This document shows, one piece after another, positions 1-9,557 of a DNA stretch of 21,660 nt; position 1 is the first letter of the stretch; each line of letters opens with the position of its first letter. The stretch lies in IMG/VR virus record IMGVR_UViG_3300031841_000579, positions 1 through 21,660 of that record; one strand, written 5' to 3'. The notes beneath the pieces are model-generated. The model was given only the letters and a program-made list of their open reading frames with translations. It had not been told where the DNA came from and did not search any database. The stretch is from a virus. Made by a program: the position numbers and the translations under genes.

Positions 1-733
1 CTTGTAACTGTAATGTTTTTATTTCTCCTGCTAATACTTTATCTTGTATATCAGGATTAATTAATGCGCCAAATATTGTAGGTTGGTCTAATGCAATACC
101 ATATCTGTCTCTAAATAAAGCTTCTACTTCTGGTATTTGTTCTACAACGCCACTATATACTGTATCTATTCTTTGTTGAAATTCTAATCCAGATACTTCA
201 TTTGATATTAATTCTTGAAATTGTTTTTCAAAATCTTTAAAATCTGTAATTCCTACTTCTGCTAAAGTACTTTTATAAGTTGCAATAGTAGCTAAAGCAT
301 CTATTTCACTCATAATCAAAGAACCATCTTGTCTTTGTAAATAACCAAATTTTTGTTTCCAAGTTGAAGATTTACGAACAGCACCCATAGCTATATTAGC
401 ATCTCCATATTTTGCCCAACTTTCAGCAAAAGTATCTAATAATTCTGGTGGTAAAAAAGCATATAAAGCATTAGCTTTTTCTAATCCTTTCTGATAACCA
501 CTTTTATCAGATGCAGTCCCACCTGTATCTGCATACGCATCTGCAGTATCAGTACCTGTATATATTGAACCACCTGGTGCAGTTCTTCCTAAATCAGCAT
601 CAGCTGGATTTGTTGAATACCCAGCAGATTCTAGTTCTCTTGCTCTATCTTCAGTAACTAAATAATAATTTTGTCCATCAGTACCTTGACCAAAACCTAA
701 ATCACTACGATACACTTTAACCATATTAGCCAT
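1..733 (-). CDS. Partial virion-region protein, unknown function (N-terminal 244 residues)
   Basis: An open reading frame runs from an ATG at 733 leftward off the window, so only the first 244 residues are visible. It begins MANMVKVYRSDLGFGQG and has a Gly/Thr/Asp-rich stretch near residues 50-75 (GGSIYTGTDTADAYADTGG), followed by a more helical, acidic region. The stop codon of the gene upstream (TAA, 735-733) shares bases with this ATG in a TAATG arrangement, and GGAGGG lies just ahead at 744-739, so initiation is well supported. I recognise no family. Its position at the end of a packaging/portal/virion operon suggests a structural or ejected protein, but this is inference from neighbours only. 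The capsid gene would be expected further left, outside the window. Confidence 0.8.
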   Translation of the reverse strand, partial: MANMVKVYRSDLGFGQGTDGQNYYLVTEDRARELESAGYSTNPADADLGRTAPGGSIYTGTDTADAYADTGGTASDKSGYQKGLEKANALYAFLPPELLDTFAESWAKYGDANIAMGAVRKSSTWKQKFGYLQRQDGSLIMSEIDALATIATYKSTLAEVGITDFKDFEKQFQELISNEVSGLEFQQRIDTVYSGVVEQIPEVEALFRDRYGIALDQPTIFGALINPDIQDKVLAGEIKTLQLQ

Positions 734-1971
734 TATCTACCCTCCACATATTGTTGAGATTCTATAATTCCTGTTCCTAATTGTGACATCATAGCTTTAT
801 TTAATTCAGCATAAACTTTAGGTATATTTCTATTTAAACCTTCTTGTCTTAAATAAGCATTTTCTTGAGAAGTATCATTCATTCTAATTATTGTATCTAA
901 AGCTTCATCAGTTTCAGATATATCTATACCCCATATGTTTTTAATAGCTTGTTTTTTTGCTATAAGTATATTTTCCCAAGGTATATTTTGGTCATACATT
1001 TGATATGTTGCGTAACGTTTTTCTTTTAAATCTTCAATAAACTGTGCTTGATAACCACCAATGTTTCTTATTTTACCTGCTTCTTCTTGTATATTTATTG
1101 TATTGTGTTGTGATACAGGTAAATATTTATTTAATAAACTTTGTACAGTATCTTCTGATGTTGTAACCTTTGTAACAGATTTACCTTCTAATACACCAAG
1201 TAATCCTGTATCTATATTGTATGGTGAGTAATCATCTATAGCAGCATTAATTTGATTTACTACTTTAGTTTGTGTCCATACACCATTTGCCCATTGTCTA
1301 GCCATATATTGTTTAGCTTCTTCTGGAATAATGCCACCATTTTTTACTAATGTTGCGTTAATTACATCTAAATAATTTAAATAATTACGTTCATATTGTA
1401 TTGGGTCTGTACGTTTAATATCATATGCATTTATTTGTGATTCAGAAAAACCCATACCAGATATAAGTTGTCCGTATTCATCACTGTTTTTAAAATTGTT
1501 ATAACCTACAGATACATTACCATCTGCTAATAAAACGTATTTATTTAAAGTATCTACGTAATTTGGATTATTCCACCAAGGTGCTTCGCTTTTTAAACTA
1601 GCTACAGCTTCGTCAAATCCTACTAATACATCAACAGCATTTGCATCAATAAAAGATTCTATGTTACTAATGTTTCTAGGTACGCTAATTAATCTATCGT
1701 TTTTATAAAATCCAGATAAAAAGTTTTCATTACTTGTTGTAACTAAAATACCTTGTCTAATCATATCTTCTCTAGCATCTTTTTCAGATATAACATTACG
1801 ACTATTTTCTCCAGTAAATCCTACATAAGATGTTAAATCAGATAACTTGGCATTTTCTGGTGTATCAAAAACATATATAGCATCACCTTTATCAACAATA
1901 ATTTTATATTCTTTTGTATCTTCTATATATATTATGCCTGAACCTTCAGGACCTTTTATTTCATAACTCAT
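733..1971 (-). CDS. Unknown virion-region protein, 412 aa
   Basis: This 412-residue protein begins MSYEIKGPEGSGIIYIED. The first ~50 residues look beta-rich (GSGIIYIEDTKEYKIIVDKGDAIYVFD) and the rest is mostly helical and polar. No signal peptide, membrane segment or catalytic motif is visible. It starts with ATG at 1971, overlapping the TAA of the 40-aa gene upstream, and its own TAA overlaps the ATG at 733, so it sits in a chain of coupled genes. Size, composition and position after the giant protein fit a phage structural, tail or ejection protein, but I cannot assign a family and do not infer an enzymatic role. Confidence 0.85.
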   Translation of the reverse strand: MSYEIKGPEGSGIIYIEDTKEYKIIVDKGDAIYVFDTPENAKLSDLTSYVGFTGENSRNVISEKDAREDMIRQGILVTTSNENFLSGFYKNDRLISVPRNISNIESFIDANAVDVLVGFDEAVASLKSEAPWWNNPNYVDTLNKYVLLADGNVSVGYNNFKNSDEYGQLISGMGFSESQINAYDIKRTDPIQYERNYLNYLDVINATLVKNGGIIPEEAKQYMARQWANGVWTQTKVVNQINAAIDDYSPYNIDTGLLGVLEGKSVTKVTTSEDTVQSLLNKYLPVSQHNTINIQEEAGKIRNIGGYQAQFIEDLKEKRYATYQMYDQNIPWENILIAKKQAIKNIWGIDISETDEALDTIIRMNDTSQENAYLRQEGLNRNIPKVYAELNKAMMSQLGTGIIESQQYVEGR

Positions 1972-2093
1972 TAAAAACTACCTAGCATAAATTTAATACC
2001 TGCGTATGATTTTTGTAATAATTCTTTATACATAATTGTTTCAGGAGTTTCTGTTTCTTCAACAGTTTCTTCTTTAACTTCTTCATTTTCCAT
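1971..2093 (-). CDS. Small acidic protein, 40 aa
   Basis: A 40-codon frame fills exactly the gap between two larger genes. It starts at an ATG (2093) that overlaps the preceding TAA as TAATG, and ends in a TAA (1973-1971) that overlaps the next ATG. GGAGG is 7 bases ahead of the start, inside the end of the upstream gene. The first 18 residues are almost all Glu, Thr, Val and Lys (MENEEVKEETVEETETPE), followed by a short amphipathic segment (YKELLQKSYAGIKFMLGSF). The perfect fit between neighbours and the good ribosome-binding site argue that it is translated. Function is unknown; an assembly accessory role is possible but only inferred. Confidence 0.72.
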   Translation of the reverse strand: MENEEVKEETVEETETPETIMYKELLQKSYAGIKFMLGSF

Positions 2094-3235
2094 TACGAAC
2101 CTCCAAACATAACACTAAGTAATTGGTTTTGATAATCTTTTTTACGTTGACCAGCTTCAAATAAATCTATCTCTGCTTGCATTTTTGTTTCAAAATCTTC
2201 TTCAAATATTTCTTGTTGTGATTGTGCAGAAAATTGTGATAGGTCTGGTCCAGTAGCAGTACTTATCATATCATTAGTAGATACATTATCTTGTACAAAA
2301 CTAGCATCATCAAATGCTCTTTGTGCAGCAATAGCTTGTGCATATGCAGATGAGTAACTATTTGCTAAATTAGTTGACCATATATCTAACTCATCTTGTG
2401 TAGGTTTTCTACCTAATCTTGCATAAAAATATGATTCTGTATAATCATCTAATGCACTTTCACTAGGTGGTATAAACTGCATAGCTTGTTGTTTTTCTGA
2501 TAAACCTTTTTGAAATTCTTCTTCAGCTAAACCAGTTCTTATAAATTCTTTTAATCCATAATTAAATAAATTACGTTCAAAACTTGCATCTTGTTGTGAT
2601 TGTTGTACAGATGTAAAATAAACAGGTTGTTCTTTTTTAATAGCATCAATAGTTGCTGGTGTAACAGCTAAACTATTATCTATATAGTTCATAATTTCAT
2701 TTATTTTATTATGTAGTTTTTCACTCTGTTGACCTTCTGTACCTGCAAAGTAACCTTCTTCAACTACACCAGAATCATATAAATATTGTTGAAATGCTAG
2801 TATTTCATTTGGTGTAGCATATAAATTAATTATTTCGTCCCATGCAACATTATCAAAATAAGATTCTTGTTTTACTTCTAGTAACCTACCTTCTGTTTCT
2901 ATTAATCTTAATGGTGCATCATCATCTACATCTAATGCTCTAAGTTGATTAATTTGTTCTTGACTTAAACCAAGTTCTAACATTTCTGTATTACTTATAT
3001 TATTAGGATTTACAGAAGAACTACTTTGTATATTTATAGCTGAGTCTAATAAAACTTTAAATAACTCTACATTTTTATTTGTAAATGCACCTTGTAATTG
3101 TTTATATAAATCAGGATTGCCAGAAAAATATGGATTATCTTTTAAACCTGCAATAACCATAGCTACATTTAATTCGCCTTCATCTAATCCTAATTCTGAA
3201 GCATATTCTTTAAGTGCGTCTTGAAATTCTTTCAC
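2093..3235 (-). CDS. Unknown virion-region protein, 380 aa
   Basis: The 380-residue product is acidic and Gln/Ser-rich, predicted helical, without a signal peptide or membrane span. Around residues 270-310 it has YFYARLGRKPTQDELDIW followed by an Ala/Gln-rich helix, a pattern I associate with phage tail or inner virion proteins, though I cannot name a domain. The start needs comment: the TAA of the giant gene forms TAATG, but that ATG is followed at once by TGA, so the usable start is the GTG at 3235, one base further along. AGAAAGTTA precedes it as a ribosome-binding site. It overlaps the 40-aa gene downstream by the TAATG pattern. The role is inferred as structural from context only. Confidence 0.82.
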   Translation of the reverse strand: MKEFQDALKEYASELGLDEGELNVAMVIAGLKDNPYFSGNPDLYKQLQGAFTNKNVELFKVLLDSAINIQSSSSVNPNNISNTEMLELGLSQEQINQLRALDVDDDAPLRLIETEGRLLEVKQESYFDNVAWDEIINLYATPNEILAFQQYLYDSGVVEEGYFAGTEGQQSEKLHNKINEIMNYIDNSLAVTPATIDAIKKEQPVYFTSVQQSQQDASFERNLFNYGLKEFIRTGLAEEEFQKGLSEKQQAMQFIPPSESALDDYTESYFYARLGRKPTQDELDIWSTNLANSYSSAYAQAIAAQRAFDDASFVQDNVSTNDMISTATGPDLSQFSAQSQQEIFEEDFETKMQAEIDLFEAGQRKKDYQNQLLSVMFGGS

Positions 3236-3236
3236 A

Positions 3237-6200
3237 TTAACTTTCTGGTAAATAATCTAAATATTCTTGGTCATCTCTATATAACTTTAACATAACTCCT
3301 GTCCATACACCCCAAAAGTCTGGATATTCTGCTATAATCTGCTGTGCTTTATTATACATCCAAATTCTCATAGTTTTAGCTTTAACATTATCAGAACTTA
3401 ACCACCAATCAGGATTTTGTGATGGACTTAATTGTTTAGATATACTTTCCATTTCTTCCCAAAATGGTAACATTTCTGCAAAACCTTGTGCTGCTTCTTG
3501 GTCTTTTAGTATAGGGTTTACACTATATCCTGTATCTGTTTTATTTACCCATATTGATTTCATTTCATCATATTTATCTAATGACGATGATTGTGCAATA
3601 ACACCTTGTTCATCTCTTTGAAAACCAGGTAATTCTTCTATAAGTAAGTTTCTATAAAATCTTTTTAATAATACTTTTTTATTATTAGGTGCATCTAAAT
3701 TATCTACTTGTTCACTATATCTTTTGTATCTTAAAAATCCTATTGTGTCATTAGTATTACGTTGATACAAACTAGGAGACATTTGTTGTCTACTAACATT
3801 TAATTCGTTAAAACTTCTTTCATCATATGGATTATCAAGATTTAAATAATTAGCTGTACCTTTAGGTAATATATCATAAATTTCTTTGTTTTCTTTTTTC
3901 CATCTAGCAGCTGCAGATGTAAATGGTTCTTTAGGTCCAGTTTGTTGTGAACGTGGACTTGTTATCCAAGGATGTTCAAAACCATACAATTGTAAAAATT
4001 CGTTATGTGTAGCAATATAATCGTTATTATTTTTATTTCTTATACGTACATACTCATCATACAAAACAGCAGAACCCCATTGGTTACCATTAGGGTCATC
4101 TAATACATATTCTGGTTTCATACCTGTAGGTCCAAAAAATTGGAATAAAAATTGAAACATAAATAAATCACCAGATGCATATTTAGAATATTCAAGATAC
4201 GCAGTACTTATTTGTTTTTTAGTAATTGTATCTTTAGACCATTGTCCAGGATATAATTTGTCTAAATGAACGTCTAACTTACCAGCATCATATAGTTCAT
4301 TATGTACACCTGCAGCCATACCATATCTAAATACATCAATAGTTGCATTAGCACGCATTTTTTCTATTTCTGATGAACTATCATTTATTTCTTCAAAAGA
4401 TTCTGGTGACTTCATCCATGCACCTAATTTTTTATATGACGAAGATATAGTTACAATGTCAGTTATTTTTTCTGGTGGAGCAAATGTACCAAATAATTTT
4501 TCTCTTACATCATCTGCCCAAGGAGTTTCAGGTAATACTTTGTTAATACCAAAAGCTACCATAGGGTTAGGACCAGGTACAAAACCTTGACCTAATAAGT
4601 TAACTCCTGTTACATAACCTCTAGGTGATATTCCTATACCCTCTGTATCATCACCAAATATAACATCAGTCATAAATCCACCCCAAGGATAAACAAACAT
4701 TTCTTCGTCACTATTACCTGGAGCAGGTGTAAAGAAACCGTCTCCTGATGTTGCACCTAAAGAATCAGCACCACCAAAACCTCTAGTTGTTACTTGTGCT
4801 TTACGTAATACTGTAGGATTTTCTGCTAGTAATTTACCCCAAGTACTAAATACTTCAAACCATACTTCTGCGAATGGAAATATATTTGTTACTTTGTCAG
4901 CTAATGCATGTTTTTGTGTTGTATCATAAAGCAATTGTTTTGTCATAGATAAACCAAAAGCTTTAGATTCAGTATTCATTGTATAATAATCGTCTATTGC
5001 ACCTGAAGGATACAACTTCTTTAAACCTTTTAATTCATCTACAACTGATTTTGGTACAGCTGCATCAATAGCTTCTTTAATAAATTTATTACGTAAACCA
5101 TCACTCATGTATTGAAATTTATTACCAATGTATAACCATCTATTTTGTTTAAAAACAACTGACCTATTTAAATAACCAATAGGTTTTGTCATTAAATGCT
5201 CAAATAAAAAGTCTGTTGCATCATTTAGTGCGTCTAGTTGTCTAACTAATATATTTCCTTCTTGTACATCATCCATAGGTTTTGACAATTTAACATCACC
5301 AATATCTAAATCTAATCCTTCATCTGATACATATTTTTGCAATCTATCAAGTACACCGTTCTTTTTAAAGAATTTAATTGTTTTTTCTGGGTCTTCACTA
5401 AAATCTAAATAATCTTTTCTAGTTGCAGTTGCAGCATTATTTAAATCAAATGTTTCGTCAAACAATCTACCTTCTGCAATAGCGTATCTCAAATTAGCAT
5501 TACCAGTATCTGTGTTTTTTATTTTGTATCTATATTTTTGTGAGTTAGCTAATTTATAATATTCAGTACCTTTTTGTACTTTACCACCTGTTTTAATACG
5601 TATTCTTGCTTCTATTGATTGTAAGTACTGGTCTATAAAATCTTTATCATCTAATATTGGTTTAAAGTCATTACCACCCCAATCATACAATGAACGTCTT
5701 GCAGCAAAACCTTTTTCGCTATAAATCCAATCATTTAACTCTTTAGAACCATATCTAAATTTTGCAACATTACGTGATATTTCGTCATTACGTAACATAA
5801 TAAGTTCATTAAATGTTCCTAATGTATAATCTTTTATAAGTGTATCTGGACCTTTAGATTTTATAATATACTCTAAACCTTTAACATCTCTGTTGTATTT
5901 TGCAGATGTAAGAAAATCAGAACTTAAAAATGTTTTTTGTGCAGCTTGCATAGCTTCTTGTGAAGCTAATAACTCTACACCATCTGTATTTGCTTTGGTA
6001 ATACCAGGTAGTTTTCTTAAACTAAGAAACCAAGGGTTTTTAGGATTATGTGCAGATAGCCATTGTATATATCTAAATGGATGATTAAAAAACCCATCAA
6101 GACCACTAACAGCTATACGTGCTTGTTCTTCTAAAAACACCCTTGTAAAAAATGCAGCTCTTAATAGTACTAATGGTTTAAATACATTTCTTGTGTAGTA

Positions 6201-9026
6201 ATTAGCTAATAATGTTGCAGAGTCATCATTAAGTTGTTTTGTATTAATAATTCCTTTTTCAAATGGATTAACGTCTGTTTGATTAAATTTAAACTTTTTA
6301 TATTGATTAACATCATATGCAAATCCTCTTATACCTGTAAGTGCTTCACCACCAGGTTGTGCCTTAAACACTTTACCCATTGCTCTATTTACAATTCTAT
6401 AATCTAACAAAGGTATTACATTGTCTGACATTTCTGAAAACAACTGTGCAGTTACATGTTGTATATTTTTAGGATTACCGTCTTTAGGGTCAGTTAATTG
6501 TATAATTTCGTTTCTTGAACCAACATTAGGTAAAGTTTCTTTATTTGTTGCAGTAGCATATATTTTTGATTTACGCATACCTGCAAATTGTTTAGCAACA
6601 ATATCAGCTACTATTTCATCATTACCACCACGTTTTTTAATTAACTTTACATCTTCAAGCATTTGATTGTATGTAAAATCTCTAATAGCTTTTTTATCAC
6701 CAAAATCTAATTTTCTAAATTCATTTAATCTTGCAGATGCAGCAGACATATCATAACCAGTAATTTGCATATGACTTGCTAGTTGTTTATATCCTGTTGC
6801 AAAGTTATTAAGTGGTATTCCTAAATAAGGTACAACACCTAATAATTTTCTATAGTAAGGGTTATATGATGAGTTAAAGCTTGAACTAAAACCTAAATAC
6901 TTTTCAAATTCTAATTTGCCATATGTAGGGTCTAATTCATCAATAACTTTTTGTTTTTTAATCATTTCACCAGCAGCTTGTGTAGTGTCAATAATTGTAT
7001 CGTTTTTAGTAACAGGTTTTAACTGTGTAACTTTTCTACCAGGAAATGCATAATCTTTAAGTTGTTTACCTTTTGTACCTACGTAACTTCCAAAACTTCT
7101 ATATGCTGCATTTTCATTACCAACAGTAGATGCAATTCTACCTAATGCTCTTTCTGTTCTAGTACCTTTTTGTTGCAATCTAGTACCTGTTGCAGCAAGG
7201 TTTTGTGAAAGTTTATTAATAGTATTAGAACCTTTAACAGGTAATAAACCACCTGATATATTGTCAAGTGTTTGTAATCTATCAGCACCTACATCAGCTT
7301 TTATTGTATATCCTTGGTCCATCATGTCACCAAACATTTTTTTAATAACTGCAGGGTTAGTTTCTTTTAATATTTCTTCTTGTACTAATGGATGTAACTT
7401 ACCAATAATTGGATTATCAGCTAATGCCTGTGAAACACTTTCATCTGTTTTAGCTAATGCTTCAAAAAAGTTATTCATTACAGGTTGATTAAGTACCTCA
7501 TCTTTTGTTGTTTGAAAAAACTTAGGCACACGACCAAATACTGTATATTCTTTTTTAAGTTTTTTAGCAGCTTTTCTAGCTTGTTTACGATTAGCAACTA
7601 CATCATCAGAATATTTAACTAAATCATTTGTATTGTAATTAACTAATTTATCAAAATTACCTTTACCAGTAACAGCATCTACTTCATCACCAACTGTTTC
7701 TATTATGTCATCAGCAATTGCTCTAGGTGATATTTTTACAGTTTTACCTGTTTTTTTAACAATACCTAGTTCAGTAGCTTCAAATGCTTTGTTAATTCCT
7801 CTAAAACCTTTTTTAACATTTTTAATTCCTTTAACACCTTTACCTGCAATAATTTCAGGAACTATTTGATATGATGCATCAATTACACCAGATAAAGTAT
7901 TAAACGCAACAGAGCCTGGTTGTGCTATTTCTGATGCTTGTACACGACCTGGAGAGTATTCTAATAAAGTATTATTTTCTGCCCAATCAGGTTTGTAATA
8001 ATCTTGTGCAGTTTGACCACTAAAAAAGTATCTTTGTTTTGACCTACCTGCATAAAAATTAATTTTGTTTGGATTATATGCAGATGTGTAATGTATTTCT
8101 CCATCTTTATCAAATTGTTTAATTGGTTCACCAATATTGTTATATATAAACTTTTTAGCTTCTTCTTCTGAATAACCAAATTTTGTAGTTAAATCGTGAA
8201 ACATAGGTGTATTAGTAGCATCTATAGATTCAAGTGTTGCTTTTGTACCTCTATCAAAATTAACAGGTTTACCATTTACAACTTGTCTCCACATATTAGC
8301 TAATAATGGTTCTCCACCTAAATTATGAGCTTCTTGTATCATATCTATGTGTTTTCTTATATCACCTATTAGGTTTGTATCTTTACCAATATCTTCTATT
8401 TCTGTCCAACTAACATCTGTTTGTAACATACTTTGTGCTTGTTCTGGTGTATAACCATCTTGTAATAATTTATCGTAATAACGTATGTCACGTAAATATG
8501 CTTGCGACCTACCTACTTGCATAATTTGTCCAGGCACTAATGCGTTAGCAGCAGATGCTAATACTGACCATTTACCTGATGGTCCAAATGTTTGAAATAG
8601 TGCATCTAATGCAGCAAAAGCCCAAACACCATATTGTACATCTCCTGGTTTAGCACCACCTGGAAACAAACCTGCAGTAAATAAATCACCAACAGACATT
8701 TTCATATTTTTTTCCATATTTTCTGGTTGATACTTTTCGTATAAATCAGTCCACAGTTCAGCTTCTTTTTTAACTTTTAAGTTAACTACTTCATCTTCTA
8801 TTTCTCCTAAAGATAAATAATCAGGGTTTACACCATTAACAGCTAGTGCTACTACAACATCTGTAGGTAAAGCTGTATATTGTTCAGATATTTTTTCTAT
8901 ATTGTTAACAATGTCTTGTTGACCTTGAAAAGCTACTTTATAATTTTTAATTTGATTTTGTGCAACTTTAGTTGCTTTATCTAAATCACGTTCTCTAAAG
9001 TAGTCAGGTATGTAATAACTACTCAT
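3237..9026 (-). CDS. Giant virion-associated protein, 1929 aa (possible inner-core/DNA-ejection protein)
   Basis: This single frame of 5.8 kb encodes 1929 residues, over a quarter of the window. It is largely polar and helical, with basic stretches around residues 400-500 (GVKGIKNVKKGFRG, KQARKAAKKLKKEY) and short hydrophobic segments such as FMFQFLFQFFGP near the C-terminal third. A segment IFPFAEVWFEVFSTWGKLL resembles the Phe-Pro-Phe motifs I recall in very large phage internal proteins; this is recollection, not a search. I see no lysozyme, transglycosylase, protease or polymerase motif. It starts at an ATG overlapping the stop of the 127-aa gene (TAATG). Giant proteins in this position in short-tailed phages are often ejected with the DNA. 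A tape-measure role is an alternative, but the sequence lacks the long heptad or Gly-rich hydrophobic repeats usual there. Confidence 0.85.
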   Translation of the reverse strand: MSSYYIPDYFRERDLDKATKVAQNQIKNYKVAFQGQQDIVNNIEKISEQYTALPTDVVVALAVNGVNPDYLSLGEIEDEVVNLKVKKEAELWTDLYEKYQPENMEKNMKMSVGDLFTAGLFPGGAKPGDVQYGVWAFAALDALFQTFGPSGKWSVLASAANALVPGQIMQVGRSQAYLRDIRYYDKLLQDGYTPEQAQSMLQTDVSWTEIEDIGKDTNLIGDIRKHIDMIQEAHNLGGEPLLANMWRQVVNGKPVNFDRGTKATLESIDATNTPMFHDLTTKFGYSEEEAKKFIYNNIGEPIKQFDKDGEIHYTSAYNPNKINFYAGRSKQRYFFSGQTAQDYYKPDWAENNTLLEYSPGRVQASEIAQPGSVAFNTLSGVIDASYQIVPEIIAGKGVKGIKNVKKGFRGINKAFEATELGIVKKTGKTVKISPRAIADDIIETVGDEVDAVTGKGNFDKLVNYNTNDLVKYSDDVVANRKQARKAAKKLKKEYTVFGRVPKFFQTTKDEVLNQPVMNNFFEALAKTDESVSQALADNPIIGKLHPLVQEEILKETNPAVIKKMFGDMMDQGYTIKADVGADRLQTLDNISGGLLPVKGSNTINKLSQNLAATGTRLQQKGTRTERALGRIASTVGNENAAYRSFGSYVGTKGKQLKDYAFPGRKVTQLKPVTKNDTIIDTTQAAGEMIKKQKVIDELDPTYGKLEFEKYLGFSSSFNSSYNPYYRKLLGVVPYLGIPLNNFATGYKQLASHMQITGYDMSAASARLNEFRKLDFGDKKAIRDFTYNQMLEDVKLIKKRGGNDEIVADIVAKQFAGMRKSKIYATATNKETLPNVGSRNEIIQLTDPKDGNPKNIQHVTAQLFSEMSDNVIPLLDYRIVNRAMGKVFKAQPGGEALTGIRGFAYDVNQYKKFKFNQTDVNPFEKGIINTKQLNDDSATLLANYYTRNVFKPLVLLRAAFFTRVFLEEQARIAVSGLDGFFNHPFRYIQWLSAHNPKNPWFLSLRKLPGITKANTDGVELLASQEAMQAAQKTFLSSDFLTSAKYNRDVKGLEYIIKSKGPDTLIKDYTLGTFNELIMLRNDEISRNVAKFRYGSKELNDWIYSEKGFAARRSLYDWGGNDFKPILDDKDFIDQYLQSIEARIRIKTGGKVQKGTEYYKLANSQKYRYKIKNTDTGNANLRYAIAEGRLFDETFDLNNAATATRKDYLDFSEDPEKTIKFFKKNGVLDRLQKYVSDEGLDLDIGDVKLSKPMDDVQEGNILVRQLDALNDATDFLFEHLMTKPIGYLNRSVVFKQNRWLYIGNKFQYMSDGLRNKFIKEAIDAAVPKSVVDELKGLKKLYPSGAIDDYYTMNTESKAFGLSMTKQLLYDTTQKHALADKVTNIFPFAEVWFEVFSTWGKLLAENPTVLRKAQVTTRGFGGADSLGATSGDGFFTPAPGNSDEEMFVYPWGGFMTDVIFGDDTEGIGISPRGYVTGVNLLGQGFVPGPNPMVAFGINKVLPETPWADDVREKLFGTFAPPEKITDIVTISSSYKKLGAWMKSPESFEEINDSSSEIEKMRANATIDVFRYGMAAGVHNELYDAGKLDVHLDKLYPGQWSKDTITKKQISTAYLEYSKYASGDLFMFQFLFQFFGPTGMKPEYVLDDPNGNQWGSAVLYDEYVRIRNKNNNDYIATHNEFLQLYGFEHPWITSPRSQQTGPKEPFTSAAARWKKENKEIYDILPKGTANYLNLDNPYDERSFNELNVSRQQMSPSLYQRNTNDTIGFLRYKRYSEQVDNLDAPNNKKVLLKRFYRNLLIEELPGFQRDEQGVIAQSSSLDKYDEMKSIWVNKTDTGYSVNPILKDQEAAQGFAEMLPFWEEMESISKQLSPSQNPDWWLSSDNVKAKTMRIWMYNKAQQIIAEYPDFWGVWTGVMLKLYRDDQEYLDYLPES

Positions 9027-9409
9027 TATACTTTCCTGTTATTAATTAACTCCAAAATTATTGGTGATGGATTAGTTTGATATAAAGCTTGCAAGATTAC
9101 ATCAGTATTATCAGATATGACAGTAGGTTGTTCACCAGGTCCTATAGGTACTCCAGCAGTAATTGGTTCTCCAGGATTTTCTGTAGGTGCAAATACATTA
9201 GGAGGTGCTATACGATTTTGTTTAGGTAACCCACCACCAGCAGATACTTGTTGTTCTATTGCTTTTCTTTCACCATAGTCACCACCAGGTGCAGCTGCAG
9301 GTGCAGTAGCATTGCCATCTGTTCTTTGACTTAATGCACCAGGACCAGAAACTGCATTACTAGCATTTGCTGTAGGCTTTCTGTATCCACCTCGTCTACT
9401 TTTGGCCAT
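9026..9409 (-). CDS. Pro/Gly/Ala-rich portal-neighbour protein, 127 aa
   Basis: The protein begins MAKSRRGGYRKPTANASNAV and is rich in Gly, Pro, Ala and Asn for its first ~100 residues, so it is probably largely disordered. The C-terminal ~25 residues (DVILQALYQTNPSPIILELINN) look like an ordered helix and strand. I recall similar basic SRRGGYRKP starts followed by PGALSQRTDG in uncultured marine phages and actinophages near the portal gene, with no established function that I know of. The start ATG at 9409 lies inside the last codons of the 53-aa gene, and the TAA overlaps the ATG of the giant gene. A head-assembly or portal-accessory role is plausible from position only. Confidence 0.85.
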   Translation of the reverse strand: MAKSRRGGYRKPTANASNAVSGPGALSQRTDGNATAPAAAPGGDYGERKAIEQQVSAGGGLPKQNRIAPPNVFAPTENPGEPITAGVPIGPGEQPTVISDNTDVILQALYQTNPSPIILELINNRKV

Positions 9410-9557
9410 TATAAAAATCCTTAGTAATAAAAATAATTATACCTTCAGCTGGATATATAATGTTTTCTACACTTTCTGATAAAACATCTAATTCGTCTTG
9501 CATACCAAATTCGTCATACATCATATCCCAAAAAGCTACATCATATTCTTCTTGCAT
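9396..9557 (-). CDS. Small acidic protein, 53 aa, between portal and 127-aa gene
   Basis: A 53-codon frame exactly bridges the apparent gap after the portal gene. Its ATG at 9557 overlaps the portal TAA (TAATG), and its TAG (9398-9396) lies 14 bases inside the next gene. The product starts MQEEYDVAFWDMMYDEFGMQ, strongly acidic and aromatic for 25 residues, then has a hydrophobic strand-like segment (EGIIIFITKDFY). Both ends are coupled to neighbours and no other frame fills the space, so translation is likely. No family is recognised. An acidic protein next to a portal could be an assembly chaperone or adaptor, but there is no direct evidence. Confidence 0.7.
   Translation of the reverse strand: MQEEYDVAFWDMMYDEFGMQDELDVLSESVENIIYPAEGIIIFITKDFYNGQK

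Noticed and set aside
5893-7488. Plus-strand frames of 63-81 codons inside the giant gene (5893, 6421, 7261)
   Set aside because: They are antisense shadows with no ribosome-binding sites and Ser/Cys/Ile-rich composition typical of reverse-strand reading of an AT-rich gene.
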